Below, in pieces: positions 20,302-29,476 of a stretch of DNA of 64,000 nt. Both the position numbers and the translations under genes were made by a program. Position 1 is the stretch's first letter. Each line of letters starts with the position of its first letter. Under the pieces are notes generated by a model. That model worked only from the letters and a program-made list of their open reading frames with translations. It did not search any database and had not been told where the DNA came from. Origin of the DNA: Thermoproteota archaeon (GTDB taxonomy: Archaea > Thermoproteota > Thermoprotei > Gearchaeales > Gearchaeaceae); NCBI GenBank assembly GCA_021324265.1, contig JAJPJK010000011.1:53727-117726 (forward strand), written 5' to 3'.

Positions 20302-21372
20302 TTAAACTTCGTAGTTATCAATTTTCGTTACGAGTTCCTCGGTAGAACTATCGAACAAGTAAAGTGGGCCATCGAATAACACTGGTATGAATTCACCTTT
20401 TACTGCAGCAGTTTCTCTTTCAAGGTATAATAGGAGTTCGCTATTTTCAAAGTTCAAATGCAAAATATAGCCACTTCCGAGTTTCTCCTCTCCAGCAAGC
20501 TTTAGTCGTGCAATAGAGGGTTCACCTACTTTTATATCCTGTGGGCGTATGCCTAGGATTATATCGCCTTCAGGCAATCTTGTTTTATCTCTCACTATTA
20601 TGCGTCTTCCAAATACTTTTATGGCATTGTCTTCAACCCTTGCCATGATGAGATTCATCGAAGGAGTACCTATGAAAGTCGCAATAAAGGTATTTTTAGG
20701 CTTTTCATAGAGCTCAGTAGGTGTGCCAATCTGCATAAGAGCCCCCTTATTTATCACTGCAATCCTATCCGCCATCGTCATAGCCTCGATTTGATCATGT
20801 GTTACATAAATCGTAGTAATACCAAGTTGGTCATGAAGTAGCTTTCTCAACTCAAATCTCAATTTAACTCTAAGCTTTGCATCGAGATTGCTCAATGGTT
20901 CGTCCAAAAGAAAGACCTCAGGGTCTCTAACCAAGGCTCTTGCTAATGCAACTCTTTGTTGTTCACCGCCGCTCAACTGATAAGGATATTTGTCTAGAAG
21001 GTGCGTTATGTTCAACAAATTTGCTACTTCTCGCACTTTTGATATGATTTCTTCTTTTTTAACACCCCTCATCTTAAGGGGAAAAGATATGTTATTGAAG
21101 ACATTCATATGCGGATATAATGCATAGTTCTGAAAGACCATTGCTATATTCCTTTTGCTAGGATCGAGTTCATTTACTCTTTGTCCATTTATCAATATCT
21201 CACCGCGATCAGGTTCCTCAAGCCCTGCTATAATCCTGAGCAATGTAGATTTTCCTGATCCTGATGGGCCTAATAAAACGAAGAATTCACCCTTTTCTAT
21301 TCTTATGTTGACATCCTTAAGTACTTCTGTACTTCCAAAGGCTTTTGTTATGTTCTTAAGTTCAACGCTCAT
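20302..21372 (-). CDS. sugar ABC transporter ATP-binding protein, MalK/UgpC type
   Basis: 356 residues: Walker A GPSGSGKST, Q-loop NYALYPHM, signature LSGGEQQR, Walker B VFLLDEPLSNLDAKLR, switch His in TIYVTHDQIEAM, and a C-terminal OB-like (TOBE) domain (ILGIRPQDIKVGEP) of about 120 residues. This is the energising subunit of carbohydrate importers of the CUT1 group. Last transporter gene of the minus-strand operon, three bases after the MalG-type permease gene. Confidence 0.93.
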   Translation of the reverse strand: MSVELKNITKAFGSTEVLKDVNIRIEKGEFFVLLGPSGSGKSTLLRIIAGLEEPDRGEILINGQRVNELDPSKRNIAMVFQNYALYPHMNVFNNISFPLKMRGVKKEEIISKVREVANLLNITHLLDKYPYQLSGGEQQRVALARALVRDPEVFLLDEPLSNLDAKLRVKLRFELRKLLHDQLGITTIYVTHDQIEAMTMADRIAVINKGALMQIGTPTELYEKPKNTFIATFIGTPSMNLIMARVEDNAIKVFGRRIIVRDKTRLPEGDIILGIRPQDIKVGEPSIARLKLAGEEKLGSGYILHLNFENSELLLYLERETAAVKGEFIPVLFDGPLYLFDSSTEELVTKIDNYEV

Positions 21373-21375
21373 TTT

Positions 21376-22212
21376 TTAACCCTTCGACGCTCTTATTACA
21401 ATGCCTCTTATGAGATATTTATTCAAAACCACAAAAAGCAATATTGTAGGCGCTGATGCAATCAAGCTACCTGCAATTATAGGACCATAATCACTCCATA
21501 TACTTCTACTAAAAGCAAATGATAGACCCACAGGTAGAGTATAGTTTTCTGGTGATCTCAAAAAAACTAAAGGCCCTAAGAAAGCGTTCCATGCTGCTAA
21601 AAAATTGTAGATAGAGATTGCTCCTAAGGCAGGCCTTCCAAGCGGCAATGCTATGTAGAAAAAAGCTTTTAACGGATTTGCACCATCTATTCTAGCCGCT
21701 TCAAAGAGTTCCTTACCTAACGAAAAATAATACTGTCTCATCAAAAAAATACTTGATATATTGGCAGTGCTCAATATTGCAAGACCAAATAAATTATCTA
21801 TGATCCCTAGCTTCACGTATATGATGAAATTTGGAATTAAGGTAACGAAAGGAGGAATCATCAGCAAAGCTAAGAGTGTATTAAATATGAGATCTTTTTT
21901 AGGAAAGTTTAGACTAGCAAAGGCATAGCCGCTCATACTAGCTGTGAGAATGTTTACCAGCACAATTATTCCGCTATAAATTGCGGTGTTAATGATCCAA
22001 GTAGGGAACAAGGATATTTCTACAAGCTTTAGGTAATTGGTAAACGTCATTGGATTAGGAATCCATTGTGGAGGAAAATATGAAGCTTGTTCCCATGTCA
22101 TAAAAGAACCGAACAAAGACCTTATGAAAGGCATAAGATAAACAAGAGCAAAGAATATTAAGACTAGATAAATGCCAGATATCTTTAAAATATTAAACAA
22201 TTTTCTATTCAT
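21376..22212 (-). CDS. sugar ABC transporter permease, MalG type
   Basis: 278 residues with six hydrophobic segments. The EAA loop that contacts the ATPase reads FEAARIDGANPLKAFFYIALPLGRP, the class signature of CUT1 inner membrane proteins. The C-terminus NKYLIRGIVIRASKG is the usual MalG tail. Overlaps the upstream MalF-type gene by eight bases, so the pair is translationally coupled. Confidence 0.92.
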   Translation of the reverse strand: MNRKLFNILKISGIYLVLIFFALVYLMPFIRSLFGSFMTWEQASYFPPQWIPNPMTFTNYLKLVEISLFPTWIINTAIYSGIIVLVNILTASMSGYAFASLNFPKKDLIFNTLLALLMIPPFVTLIPNFIIYVKLGIIDNLFGLAILSTANISSIFLMRQYYFSLGKELFEAARIDGANPLKAFFYIALPLGRPALGAISIYNFLAAWNAFLGPLVFLRSPENYTLPVGLSFAFSRSIWSDYGPIIAGSLIASAPTILLFVVLNKYLIRGIVIRASKG

Positions 22213-23161
22213 GTCTGTAATACCTCAATTTGTTCTGAACATAGTAACTTAAAGAAAATATCAATAGGAAGAGAATCACAGACTTCGCAGCTGCGTAGCC
22301 ATATCTTAGCTGCAAAAAGGCTGTGTTATAGATATCCAAGGTAATTGTATAACCAGCACCTCCTACACCTCCGCTGCTACCTGCCATCACATAAGAAAGA
22401 TCGAACATCTGCAAAGCACCTATGAGGCCCATGATGACAACATATGCTATAATTGGCTTAAGCAATGGAATAGTGATATGAATCAACCTATTAAGCGAAC
22501 TTGCACCATCTATCTTAGCTGCTTCATAAACCTCCTTAGGTAATGTCTGAAGACCAGATAGAAACGTTACGGAAAAATTGCCACTTGTACCCCATATCGC
22601 TACTAACGATATTGCAGTTAGCAAATATGTTGGGTCATTCAACCAATTTATGCGATAACCTCCAGTGAAAGGAATTATGAAAAAATTAATGAAGCCATCT
22701 TTTTCAAACAACCACATGAAGATTAGAGAGATTATAACAGAGCATGTAGTGGCAGGTAAAAAGTATGCAACTTTGAAAAATTGAGAGCCGCGTATCTTTT
22801 GATTGCCCATTAATGCAAGCATTAGAGCCAAAAATGTTTGTGTAGGCACAACAATGGCAGTATAAACAAGAATGTTCTTGAGGCCATTAAAGAAAGGCGC
22901 CCTGAATTGCAACAAGTTAGGATCGCTGAATAATAAGTTCAATCCCCTCCATAATTCTTGAAAAAGAGCATAGTAGTTACTAAGCCCAACAAATTTCATT
23001 GGTGAAAGGATATCCCAGCTGTAGAAGCTTAACCAAAAAGAAAAGACGGCTGAGAAATAACCGAAGAAGGCGTTCAAGGTGAAGGGATAAATGATGAGAA
23101 GTATAAAAGTTAGGCGTTCAATGTTCTTTTTAGAGGCTAAAATAGCCATAATAAATTTCAA
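22205..23161 (-). CDS. sugar ABC transporter permease, MalF type
   Basis: 318 residues, about six hydrophobic segments and an EAA loop (YEAAKIDGASSLNRLIHITIPLLKP). A short loop holds SSGGVGGAGYTITLDIYNTAF, typical of the MalF/UgpA branch. Starts 18 bases after the binding-protein gene. It forms the membrane channel with the MalG-type subunit. Confidence 0.92.
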   Translation of the reverse strand: MKFIMAILASKKNIERLTFILLIIYPFTLNAFFGYFSAVFSFWLSFYSWDILSPMKFVGLSNYYALFQELWRGLNLLFSDPNLLQFRAPFFNGLKNILVYTAIVVPTQTFLALMLALMGNQKIRGSQFFKVAYFLPATTCSVIISLIFMWLFEKDGFINFFIIPFTGGYRINWLNDPTYLLTAISLVAIWGTSGNFSVTFLSGLQTLPKEVYEAAKIDGASSLNRLIHITIPLLKPIIAYVVIMGLIGALQMFDLSYVMAGSSGGVGGAGYTITLDIYNTAFLQLRYGYAAAKSVILFLLIFSLSYYVQNKLRYYRHE

Positions 23162-23179
23162 AAAAAATAATATTAATCA

Positions 23180-24490
23180 TTAACTCGAACTGAATTCGCT
23201 AGAGACAGCGTTTTTGAGCTCAGTAAATACTTGATCTGTAGTCAATTTGCCTTGGAATGCAGACAAAAAGATTTGACCAAATTTAGAATCCAAATCTCCA
23301 GTCTTGGAACCGAAGGAAAAGACTTGAACAGCACTATAGCTATTAACCATACTCAGCTCCTTTGCATGACTAGGCCATAAGTTAGGGTCATTGGATAATG
23401 ACTCTATTGATGGAAGAGTTTGACCCATCCCAACAACAAGCGTCTTCTGACCCGTAACTCCTTCAACATATTCTATGAATTTCAAAGCTTCATCTAAATG
23501 TTGGGTATGAGCATTTACAGCAAGAGCTACAGTGTATGCCATTGTAACTCTACCACTGGAGCCTTGAGGCATAGGTGCAATATCCCAATCGACACCATAT
23601 TTGAAGTTCGGAAATGTACCGTTCAAATATGGAATCGTCCAACTCCCTTCAATCGCCATTGCCGCCTTTTGCTTTCCAAATGCCTCTCCATTCCATCCAG
23701 CTCCAACGTCAGCTGGGAGAACAACGTAACTAGCATTCATACCTTGCTGGACTTTGGATATAAAATCACTAATCGCATTCCTTACTTGAGAATTGTCAAA
23801 GTAAGATGCATCACTGGCACTATTAAATGATGGACTTGGTCCACCATTAGACATTATATACGGAACCCATCTGTTAAAGTCAGGTTGTACCACCAAACCA
23901 GCAACGCCAGTTCTATCGTGAATAATTTTAGCATAGTTAAACAGATCACTCCATGTCCAACTACTCGTTGGTGTAGGTACATTGGCTTGGGAGAAAAGAT
24001 CCTTATTATAGAATAGACTTAGAACGGACCAATCCTTCGGTATGCCATATATCTTGCCATCTGAACCCTTAAAAGGTTGAAGTAGAAAAGGATAGAATTG
24101 GTTTATGAAATCTGATGGGAGTTTGTCTCCGATAGGATAAATAAGCCCTTGGCTAATAAATACAGGTGCCCATGAAGAGTCGAGATAGAATACATCCGGT
24201 GCCTTACCTGCTGCGAAACTAGCTAACAAATTCTCAAAGAACATCTGCGATATAACCTCATAATCAATTTTAATGTTAGGATTCGCAGCCTCAAAGTCAT
24301 TTATAATTTTTTGGTAATTAGCCATTTCCGTAGGGCCTGCGCTCCATCCTGCGAAGCTAATGACTACTACATTCGAGGGAGAAGTAGGTCTATACTGCAT
24401 ATATAGCGCAACTGCACCCGCTGCTATTATTACTACTATTACTACAACGACAAGAACCAAAGCAAGCCTACTTATAGCAGAAGTTCTCAT
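23180..24490 (-). CDS. sugar ABC transporter substrate-binding protein
   Basis: 436 residues of the MalE-like solute-binding family 1: NYQKIINDFEAANPNIKIDYE, AGKAPDVFYLD, GIPKDWSVLSLFYNKDLF and EGSWTIPYL are the landmark strands. The N-terminus SAISRLALVLVVVVIVVII is a pilin-like class III signal, as in Sulfolobus binding proteins assembled by the pilin machinery, and a Ser/Pro linker follows. First gene of the importer operon with a leaderless promoter under the TrmB-type palindrome. Substrate unknown; the neighbouring GH15, GH65 and GH130 enzymes suggest a glucose-containing or mannose-type oligosaccharide. Confidence 0.9.
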   Translation of the reverse strand: MRTSAISRLALVLVVVVIVVIIAAGAVALYMQYRPTSPSNVVVISFAGWSAGPTEMANYQKIINDFEAANPNIKIDYEVISQMFFENLLASFAAGKAPDVFYLDSSWAPVFISQGLIYPIGDKLPSDFINQFYPFLLQPFKGSDGKIYGIPKDWSVLSLFYNKDLFSQANVPTPTSSWTWSDLFNYAKIIHDRTGVAGLVVQPDFNRWVPYIMSNGGPSPSFNSASDASYFDNSQVRNAISDFISKVQQGMNASYVVLPADVGAGWNGEAFGKQKAAMAIEGSWTIPYLNGTFPNFKYGVDWDIAPMPQGSSGRVTMAYTVALAVNAHTQHLDEALKFIEYVEGVTGQKTLVVGMGQTLPSIESLSNDPNLWPSHAKELSMVNSYSAVQVFSFGSKTGDLDSKFGQIFLSAFQGKLTTDQVFTELKNAVSSEFSSS

Positions 24491-24510
24491 ATGAAATTAA
24501 CCTTATAAAA

Positions 24511-24541
24511 ATATATAAAGATTACTACTTAAAGTAGTAAT
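24511..24541. promoter_or_regulatory. TrmB-type operator between the importer and GH130 genes
   Basis: A perfect inverted repeat, attactactt-a-aagtagtaat (24521-24541), contains TACTTAAAGTA, an exact fit to the TACTNNNAGTA operator I recall for Thermococcales TrmB. On the minus strand it directly abuts the TATA box of the importer operon (24511-24519, about 25 bases before ATG), covering the BRE. On the plus strand its centre ttaaagta is itself the best TATA-like element, about 28 bases before the GH130 ATG. A trmB-family gene lies one kilobase away. Confidence 0.75.
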
Positions 24542-24560
24542 TAATACTAATAATACGCGT

Positions 24561-25574
24561 ATGGAGACGATTAAAAATAAGCTTCGAAGAGCAAAGAAAG
24601 GTATTAGGAAAAATTATTGTAATAACGTATTCGAAAGATTGGCATACATTAAACCTACTTCCTTTGTCATAAACAATTACAACAGAAAAAAACCTTTATC
24701 AGCTTTCAACCCAGGAGCCATACTTAGAAATGATAAGTTAGAGATCTATCCTAGATTCATATTCGAATATTATTGGTACGTTTCTAGTATTGGGAGATTC
24801 CAAATAAACATTAACCAATTGCAACATTTAAATAAAGAAAAAATTGATGCTGAGATTTTACTTTTTCCTAAAGAAGTGTGGGAAATCAGAGGAGTCGAGG
24901 ATCCTAGGGTTTTATTTTCAGGAAAATATTATATACTTTATACAGCTGTTCAGCTCGTTAATGATAGAATCAACCCACTTCAAGCAATAGCAATTTTAGA
25001 TGAAAATTACAAAACGATTAGAAAAACTTATTTGAAAATAAGGCAGAAAAATAGCTATATCACACCGCATTCTTGGAAAGATTCAGCTATTTTAAGGTTT
25101 TTAGATAAACACAATTGCATACTCTTAACCAGACCTAGCTTCGAAACTATTGAGATTTGCTGGACATGCTTAGCCGATCTTGAAAATGGGGAAGTCGAGA
25201 TATCAAGCTTCTTGCCTGTTCTTTGTAAAGAAGATTTTGAATTGAAGGTAGGTTGGTCTACGAATACATTAAAGATTTCATCAAATGAGTATTTGATAGG
25301 CTGGCATGGTTTAGGATTAGATATGGTTTACAGAAACGGCTTAGCGCTCTTGGATGAAAACGGTACCCTTAAAGCTATCACTAATTATTTACTTGAACCT
25401 AACGGGATAAATGAAATTTACGGCGATAGGCCATTTGTAATATTTGGCTGTGGATTAGTTCAAAGAAATAACGAGATATTCTGGATAGGAGGTATTTCTG
25501 ATTACGCTATCGGTATATTTAGGACAGAATTAGATGAAGTTTTTGAAAATATGGTTTGGGTTAACAAGCATTAA
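24561..25574 (+). CDS. GH130-like glycoside phosphorylase/hydrolase
   Basis: 337 residues of five-bladed propeller type. Blade motifs fit GH130: FNPGAIL, IRGVEDPRVLFSGKYYILYTA, SWKDSAIL, GWSTNTLKISSNEYLIGWHG and FGCGLVQRNNEIFWIGGISDYAIGIF. The Asp of EDPR matches the family's proposed acid. Characterised GH130 enzymes act on beta-mannosides by phosphorolysis; whether this one keeps phosphate residues cannot be decided by eye. The first 40 residues are basic and not part of the family. Convergent with trmB, overlapping its stop by four bases. Confidence 0.75.
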   Translation: METIKNKLRRAKKGIRKNYCNNVFERLAYIKPTSFVINNYNRKKPLSAFNPGAILRNDKLEIYPRFIFEYYWYVSSIGRFQININQLQHLNKEKIDAEILLFPKEVWEIRGVEDPRVLFSGKYYILYTAVQLVNDRINPLQAIAILDENYKTIRKTYLKIRQKNSYITPHSWKDSAILRFLDKHNCILLTRPSFETIEICWTCLADLENGEVEISSFLPVLCKEDFELKVGWSTNTLKISSNEYLIGWHGLGLDMVYRNGLALLDENGTLKAITNYLLEPNGINEIYGDRPFVIFGCGLVQRNNEIFWIGGISDYAIGIFRTELDEVFENMVWVNKH

Positions 25575-26602
25575 TCTTGGCATTTTATTGTGATCTTATA
25601 GGCTTCTACATCCTCGATATATGCATTAAGACCTCCTACACTAATTTTAACTCCTTCATTGGTAATGAGATGCAGAGAAGCTATGCTCTTTATATGATTT
25701 TCTTCGAAAGATATTGGAGTACCCTCTATTTTCACTTCTTCCCTTTTTTTAACTGTTTTACCCTCAACAATCAATTTCAATTTACAATTCGAAGCCATTA
25801 AGACTTTAAGATGATCAATTGCTCTAACAAGATTAACATAGACGCCCTCTCTTTTTTCTTTAAATTTTGATGAGAGTAACAATGAGTTCTGTCTTACATA
25901 ACCCAAAAAATACTCGATGAAAAGAGCCTTGAGATGCTCATCTAAAACTTTATACGCGATAGGAAATGGTGTGCCCAATCTAACAACTACCAGTGCATAT
26001 TTCATATCAGGGATGAAAAGGAATGGACCTTTAGTGGGTCTTAGTCTTAGTTCATCCACATTGTCTTTAAATTTTTCAAAAAACTGTTGATCTTCATCAT
26101 ACATGACCACACATATGGAAACATCTTTTTTGTTGAATTTGTTACTTACTTGATTGATAATATCCGAGCTGGCTGCAATGAGTAATTCGTAGTCAGCATC
26201 TTTTATAGACTGTTCAATTAAGGTCATAATTCCCGAATTACTTGAAGTTAGCCAAACCCCTTCTTCTTTAATCGTAATTTTGTTTTTTATACTATCGATA
26301 ATTTTGTTATAAATATTATTTTCTAACAAGAATCGTTTCTCGATGTAATTTTTCAATGCGTACTCAGGGTTTAATGTCACAAATCTCTTCGGCCTACCCT
26401 CGATCACTGCAACAAGGCCCTTTTCCATCAAGCCTTTTATTACATCATATACCCTCGGTTGCGGAATCTCACTTTTACTCGCTATTTCTGTACTTGTTAG
26501 TGTTCCATAAAGCAAGAGTGAAGCATAAGCCCTAGCTTCATATGTTGTTAAACCAAGAGATTTGATGTACTCAACAAGTTCCTCTCTAGATGAATTTATC
26601 AT
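25571..26602 (-). CDS. TrmB-family sugar-sensing transcription regulator
   Basis: 343 residues. The N-terminal winged helix (YIKSLGLTTYEARAYASLLL, GTLTSTEIASKSEIPQPRVYDVIKGLMEKGLV, EGRPKRFVTLNPEYAL) is the TrmB domain; a coiled linker, a PLD-like effector domain (YELLIAASSDIINQ) and a C-terminal beta domain follow, as in full-length TrmB sugar sensors. It would bind a sugar and release its operator. Encoded 22 bases after the GH65 gene in the HAD-GH65-trmB operon, so probably autoregulated, and one kilobase from the TACTTAAAGTA operator. Confidence 0.87.
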   Translation of the reverse strand: MINSSREELVEYIKSLGLTTYEARAYASLLLYGTLTSTEIASKSEIPQPRVYDVIKGLMEKGLVAVIEGRPKRFVTLNPEYALKNYIEKRFLLENNIYNKIIDSIKNKITIKEEGVWLTSSNSGIMTLIEQSIKDADYELLIAASSDIINQVSNKFNKKDVSICVVMYDEDQQFFEKFKDNVDELRLRPTKGPFLFIPDMKYALVVVRLGTPFPIAYKVLDEHLKALFIEYFLGYVRQNSLLLSSKFKEKREGVYVNLVRAIDHLKVLMASNCKLKLIVEGKTVKKREEVKIEGTPISFEENHIKSIASLHLITNEGVKISVGGLNAYIEDVEAYKITIKCQD

Positions 26603-26624
26603 TAAATGATTATTGAAAGTGAGC

Positions 26625-28772
26625 TTATTTATCGATTTCAGTCACCGTAAAAGAGTCATTTCTTATATCAATACCGTAATTCTTTCCTCCTATTTTCAAG
26701 TTGAGTTTCATTCTCTTTATTTCTTGAGGCAGCTGGGGATCCATTCTAACCTCACCCTTATCATCCACGTTGATTTTCAATAGACCAAATAATAATGCCA
26801 TCCACAGACCTCCTGCTGAAGCAATATGAAAGCCTTCTTGTGTATTTCCATAAACATTTTCCAAATCAGCATTAGCAACAGTTCTTAGCATTTTATAAGC
26901 TTCATTTACCTTCCCCAAAAAAGCAGCAACCGCAGCGTAAGACGGCAAAGAGAGCGAAGAAGCATGTGTTGTTCTGGGAAAATAATACGCATAATTTTTT
27001 TCCATTTCAGCCTTATTGAATTTTTCTCTAAGTAAAAACATTCCTAATACAACGTCAGCTTGCTTAATGAGTTTGTTAATACCTATTTTATTCTTTATCG
27101 ATTCGTCCAATAAAGCCTCACCTATTACACCATCTGGAACTATGCAATCCTCCAGGAAATCATAACCCTCAAATTCCTCATAGACCCCCCTGTCATTCAG
27201 GGGCAAATATATACTGTTTTTGATTTTTTCCCATTTATCGACGTCATAGAACGAGATATTATCGATGGTGCTTGCATCTTTATGTTTTTCCAACAGCCAT
27301 CTATAGTACTTCACACCAAGTTCTAGATTAAACTTCGCTAATAGATTTGTGTAGAAACTATTATTAACTTTAACATGATATTCGTCAGGCCCAATAACAT
27401 TTTTGATTATATAAACATCTCTGTTTACATCGTATTCCACTCTACTTGCCCAAAATTTCGATGTTTCAAAAATTATATCTAGGCCCTGTTTAAACATGAA
27501 ATCTTCATCTCGAGAAAAACGATAATAAAGTTCTACAGCGTAAGCTACATCTGCAGTAATATGGTGTTCTAAATCACCGGTCTGTATAATAACTTTTCTG
27601 CTCCCGGCCAAGTCTAATGGGACTTCTCTTGGCGTAGCTTCATAACCGTCATCCGCACTTTCCCAGGGATACTGAGCTCCTTTGTATCCATTCATTCTAG
27701 CATTTTCCTTTGCTGAAGCCAATTTTTCATATCTGAAGTTCAATATGGCTTTAGCGGCTTCAGGTTTGAAGAAAAGGTAAAATGGAAAGGCATATATATC
27801 AGAATCCCAAAAGATATGACCCCTATAGCCAAAGCCATGCAGCCCCCTAGCAGGCAACATGAAGACATGAGATTGTTCATTGTAAAGTTGAAGTAGGTGA
27901 AATGTATTGAAGATGACTCCTCTTGCAAAATCCTCATCTCCTTCTATATCCAAACCTATCTCATCCCATTCACGCTTCCAGCCTTCGACGTGCTCTTCAT
28001 AAATTCTGAAGAAATTTGAAAAGGATAAAGCATTTGCCATGCCATTTAAATTTTCCATCGTTGAGCCTATTAGAACGTACTTTACAAGCTCTATTTCTTC
28101 ACCACTTTGAAGATCTATGTAAAAAGATTCACCTAAATTATCTTCTATAAGATCCTCTTTCGCTATACATTTTTTATTTATTTCATCTTTAAGAACATAG
28201 TTTAATATATATTTATTATCATTAGTTTTTAAAGAAACAGATATTGAACCTTCATTTTTTTCTATTTGAGTTATTCTAAATAACTTGATTAAAACCTCTT
28301 CCCTAAAAGATCTATTATAAATATTTGTATCTATAAAGGATCTTAATAACAATTTCCCATTGGCATCAATAGATTTTATCTTAAGTTTCATAGCAAACAA
28401 ATTCTTGTATTTCTTATGTACAAATCTTATAGAACTATATTCAAGAGTCCCTAGCTTAGTTTTCCATCGCAAACGATGACTTAAAGTACCTTCAAATACA
28501 TTTAATATTCGCCGGATGTTTGTTGATTTCGACAGGGTTAACTTCTCTCCTTCAAATAAAAGCTCAATTGGAGTTATTCGAGGAAGATTAACAATCTCTC
28601 TATAAAATATTGGTACGTAACTATAAACCCCCGCTACAATTGTGCCATAATTAGATTTAAGAAGTTCATGTTCTCCTCTAACTGCAAAATAACCGTTTGA
28701 AAGTGTAGCTAAGGTCCCTATTACTTCTTCATTGGTTTGTCTTGAAAGATCGAAAACGTAATGGTCTTTCAT
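26625..28772 (-). CDS. GH65 family disaccharide phosphorylase
   Basis: 715 residues. N-terminal beta-sandwich with LATLSNGYFAVRGEHE, then the (alpha/alpha)6 barrel: GLHGFGYRGHIFWDSDIYAFP, AQYPWESADDG, and VIGPDEYHVKVNNSFYTN, where Glu of GPDEYH is the catalytic acid. THASSLSLPSYA corresponds to the phosphate-binding serine loop, so phosphorolysis rather than hydrolysis is expected. Family members use trehalose, maltose, kojibiose or nigerose and give beta-glucose 1-phosphate; which one is open. The ATG overlaps the stop of the phosphoglucomutase-like gene (ATGA), consistent with coupled steps. Confidence 0.88.
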   Translation of the reverse strand: MKDHYVFDLSRQTNEEVIGTLATLSNGYFAVRGEHELLKSNYGTIVAGVYSYVPIFYREIVNLPRITPIELLFEGEKLTLSKSTNIRRILNVFEGTLSHRLRWKTKLGTLEYSSIRFVHKKYKNLFAMKLKIKSIDANGKLLLRSFIDTNIYNRSFREEVLIKLFRITQIEKNEGSISVSLKTNDNKYILNYVLKDEINKKCIAKEDLIEDNLGESFYIDLQSGEEIELVKYVLIGSTMENLNGMANALSFSNFFRIYEEHVEGWKREWDEIGLDIEGDEDFARGVIFNTFHLLQLYNEQSHVFMLPARGLHGFGYRGHIFWDSDIYAFPFYLFFKPEAAKAILNFRYEKLASAKENARMNGYKGAQYPWESADDGYEATPREVPLDLAGSRKVIIQTGDLEHHITADVAYAVELYYRFSRDEDFMFKQGLDIIFETSKFWASRVEYDVNRDVYIIKNVIGPDEYHVKVNNSFYTNLLAKFNLELGVKYYRWLLEKHKDASTIDNISFYDVDKWEKIKNSIYLPLNDRGVYEEFEGYDFLEDCIVPDGVIGEALLDESIKNKIGINKLIKQADVVLGMFLLREKFNKAEMEKNYAYYFPRTTHASSLSLPSYAAVAAFLGKVNEAYKMLRTVANADLENVYGNTQEGFHIASAGGLWMALLFGLLKINVDDKGEVRMDPQLPQEIKRMKLNLKIGGKNYGIDIRNDSFTVTEIDK

Positions 28773-29437
28773 TTTAGAATTAGAATATCTCCTAAATCGA
28801 TGCTGCTAAAGTCTTCCACGATGAGATCAGCTCCATATTTCTTCAAACTTCTGTTAAAGCAACCAATTACAATATATCCTAGAGATTTACCAGCAGTAAC
28901 TCCAATTGGTGCATCCTCAAATACGAAGACCGTTTCAATTTTTCCATGCATACGTATTGCTATATCAAACGCTTTACTAAATATTTCCGTCTTAGTTTTG
29001 CCAGCACCACTTACATTGATATCGAATAACTCTGAAACTTTGAGACCTTCTCTTTGGAACAACGCATCAATAAGTGATGGGTCTGAAGCTGATGCCAAAG
29101 CTTGCAAGATTCCTGCATATCTCGACTTTTTCAAAAATTGAAGAACACTGTAATTAAGAGAATATTTTCCCTGCTTTAGTAGGTCAAAGTAAATTTCTGA
29201 TTTTAAGTTGGAAAAGTCTAATATTATTTTTTCTTTGTTAGCTATGTCTTTTAAATGTAACAATTTTTCAAGGATGTTCTTACTTCCTTCATAGTTTGTG
29301 AACCCAGACACAAAATTCTCGTAAAAATCATGATCGAATCCTGTGATACCATATACCTTACACGCTATAGACCAAGCCTCTTCATGAGGAGTATTGGCGA
29401 TGACACCATCAAAATCCCAAATGAATAATTTGGCCAT
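28769..29437 (-). CDS. HAD hydrolase, beta-phosphoglucomutase-like
   Basis: 222 residues from ATG 29437 (MAKLFIWDFDG); the track's TTG at 29443 is three bases longer than a leaderless start would need. HAD motifs: WDFDGVIANT (nucleophile and acid/base Asp), LASASDPS (motif II), KTEIF (motif III Lys) and FVFEDAPIGVTAGKSLG (motif IV). The alpha-helical cap and subclass fit beta-phosphoglucomutase, which turns the beta-glucose 1-phosphate made by GH65 enzymes into glucose 6-phosphate. The assignment to mutase rather than phosphatase rests mainly on the coupled GH65 gene. Confidence 0.75.
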   Translation of the reverse strand: MAKLFIWDFDGVIANTPHEEAWSIACKVYGITGFDHDFYENFVSGFTNYEGSKNILEKLLHLKDIANKEKIILDFSNLKSEIYFDLLKQGKYSLNYSVLQFLKKSRYAGILQALASASDPSLIDALFQREGLKVSELFDINVSGAGKTKTEIFSKAFDIAIRMHGKIETVFVFEDAPIGVTAGKSLGYIVIGCFNRSLKKYGADLIVEDFSSIDLGDILILK

Positions 29438-29449
29438 TATCAAAGATAC

Positions 29450-29474
29450 TACTAAAAGTGATAAAAATATTAAG
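29450..29474 (-). promoter_or_regulatory. promoter and TrmB-like operator of the HAD-GH65-trmB operon
   Basis: On the minus strand a TATA-like taatattttta (about 29463-29474) lies about 30 bases before ATG 29437. Between them is TACTAAAAGTG on the plus strand (29450-29460), one mismatch from TACTNNNAGTA. A repressor there would cover the start of transcription. One mismatch in eight fixed positions is weak alone; the operon encoding a TrmB protein raises it. Confidence 0.45.
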
Positions 29475-29476
29475 GA

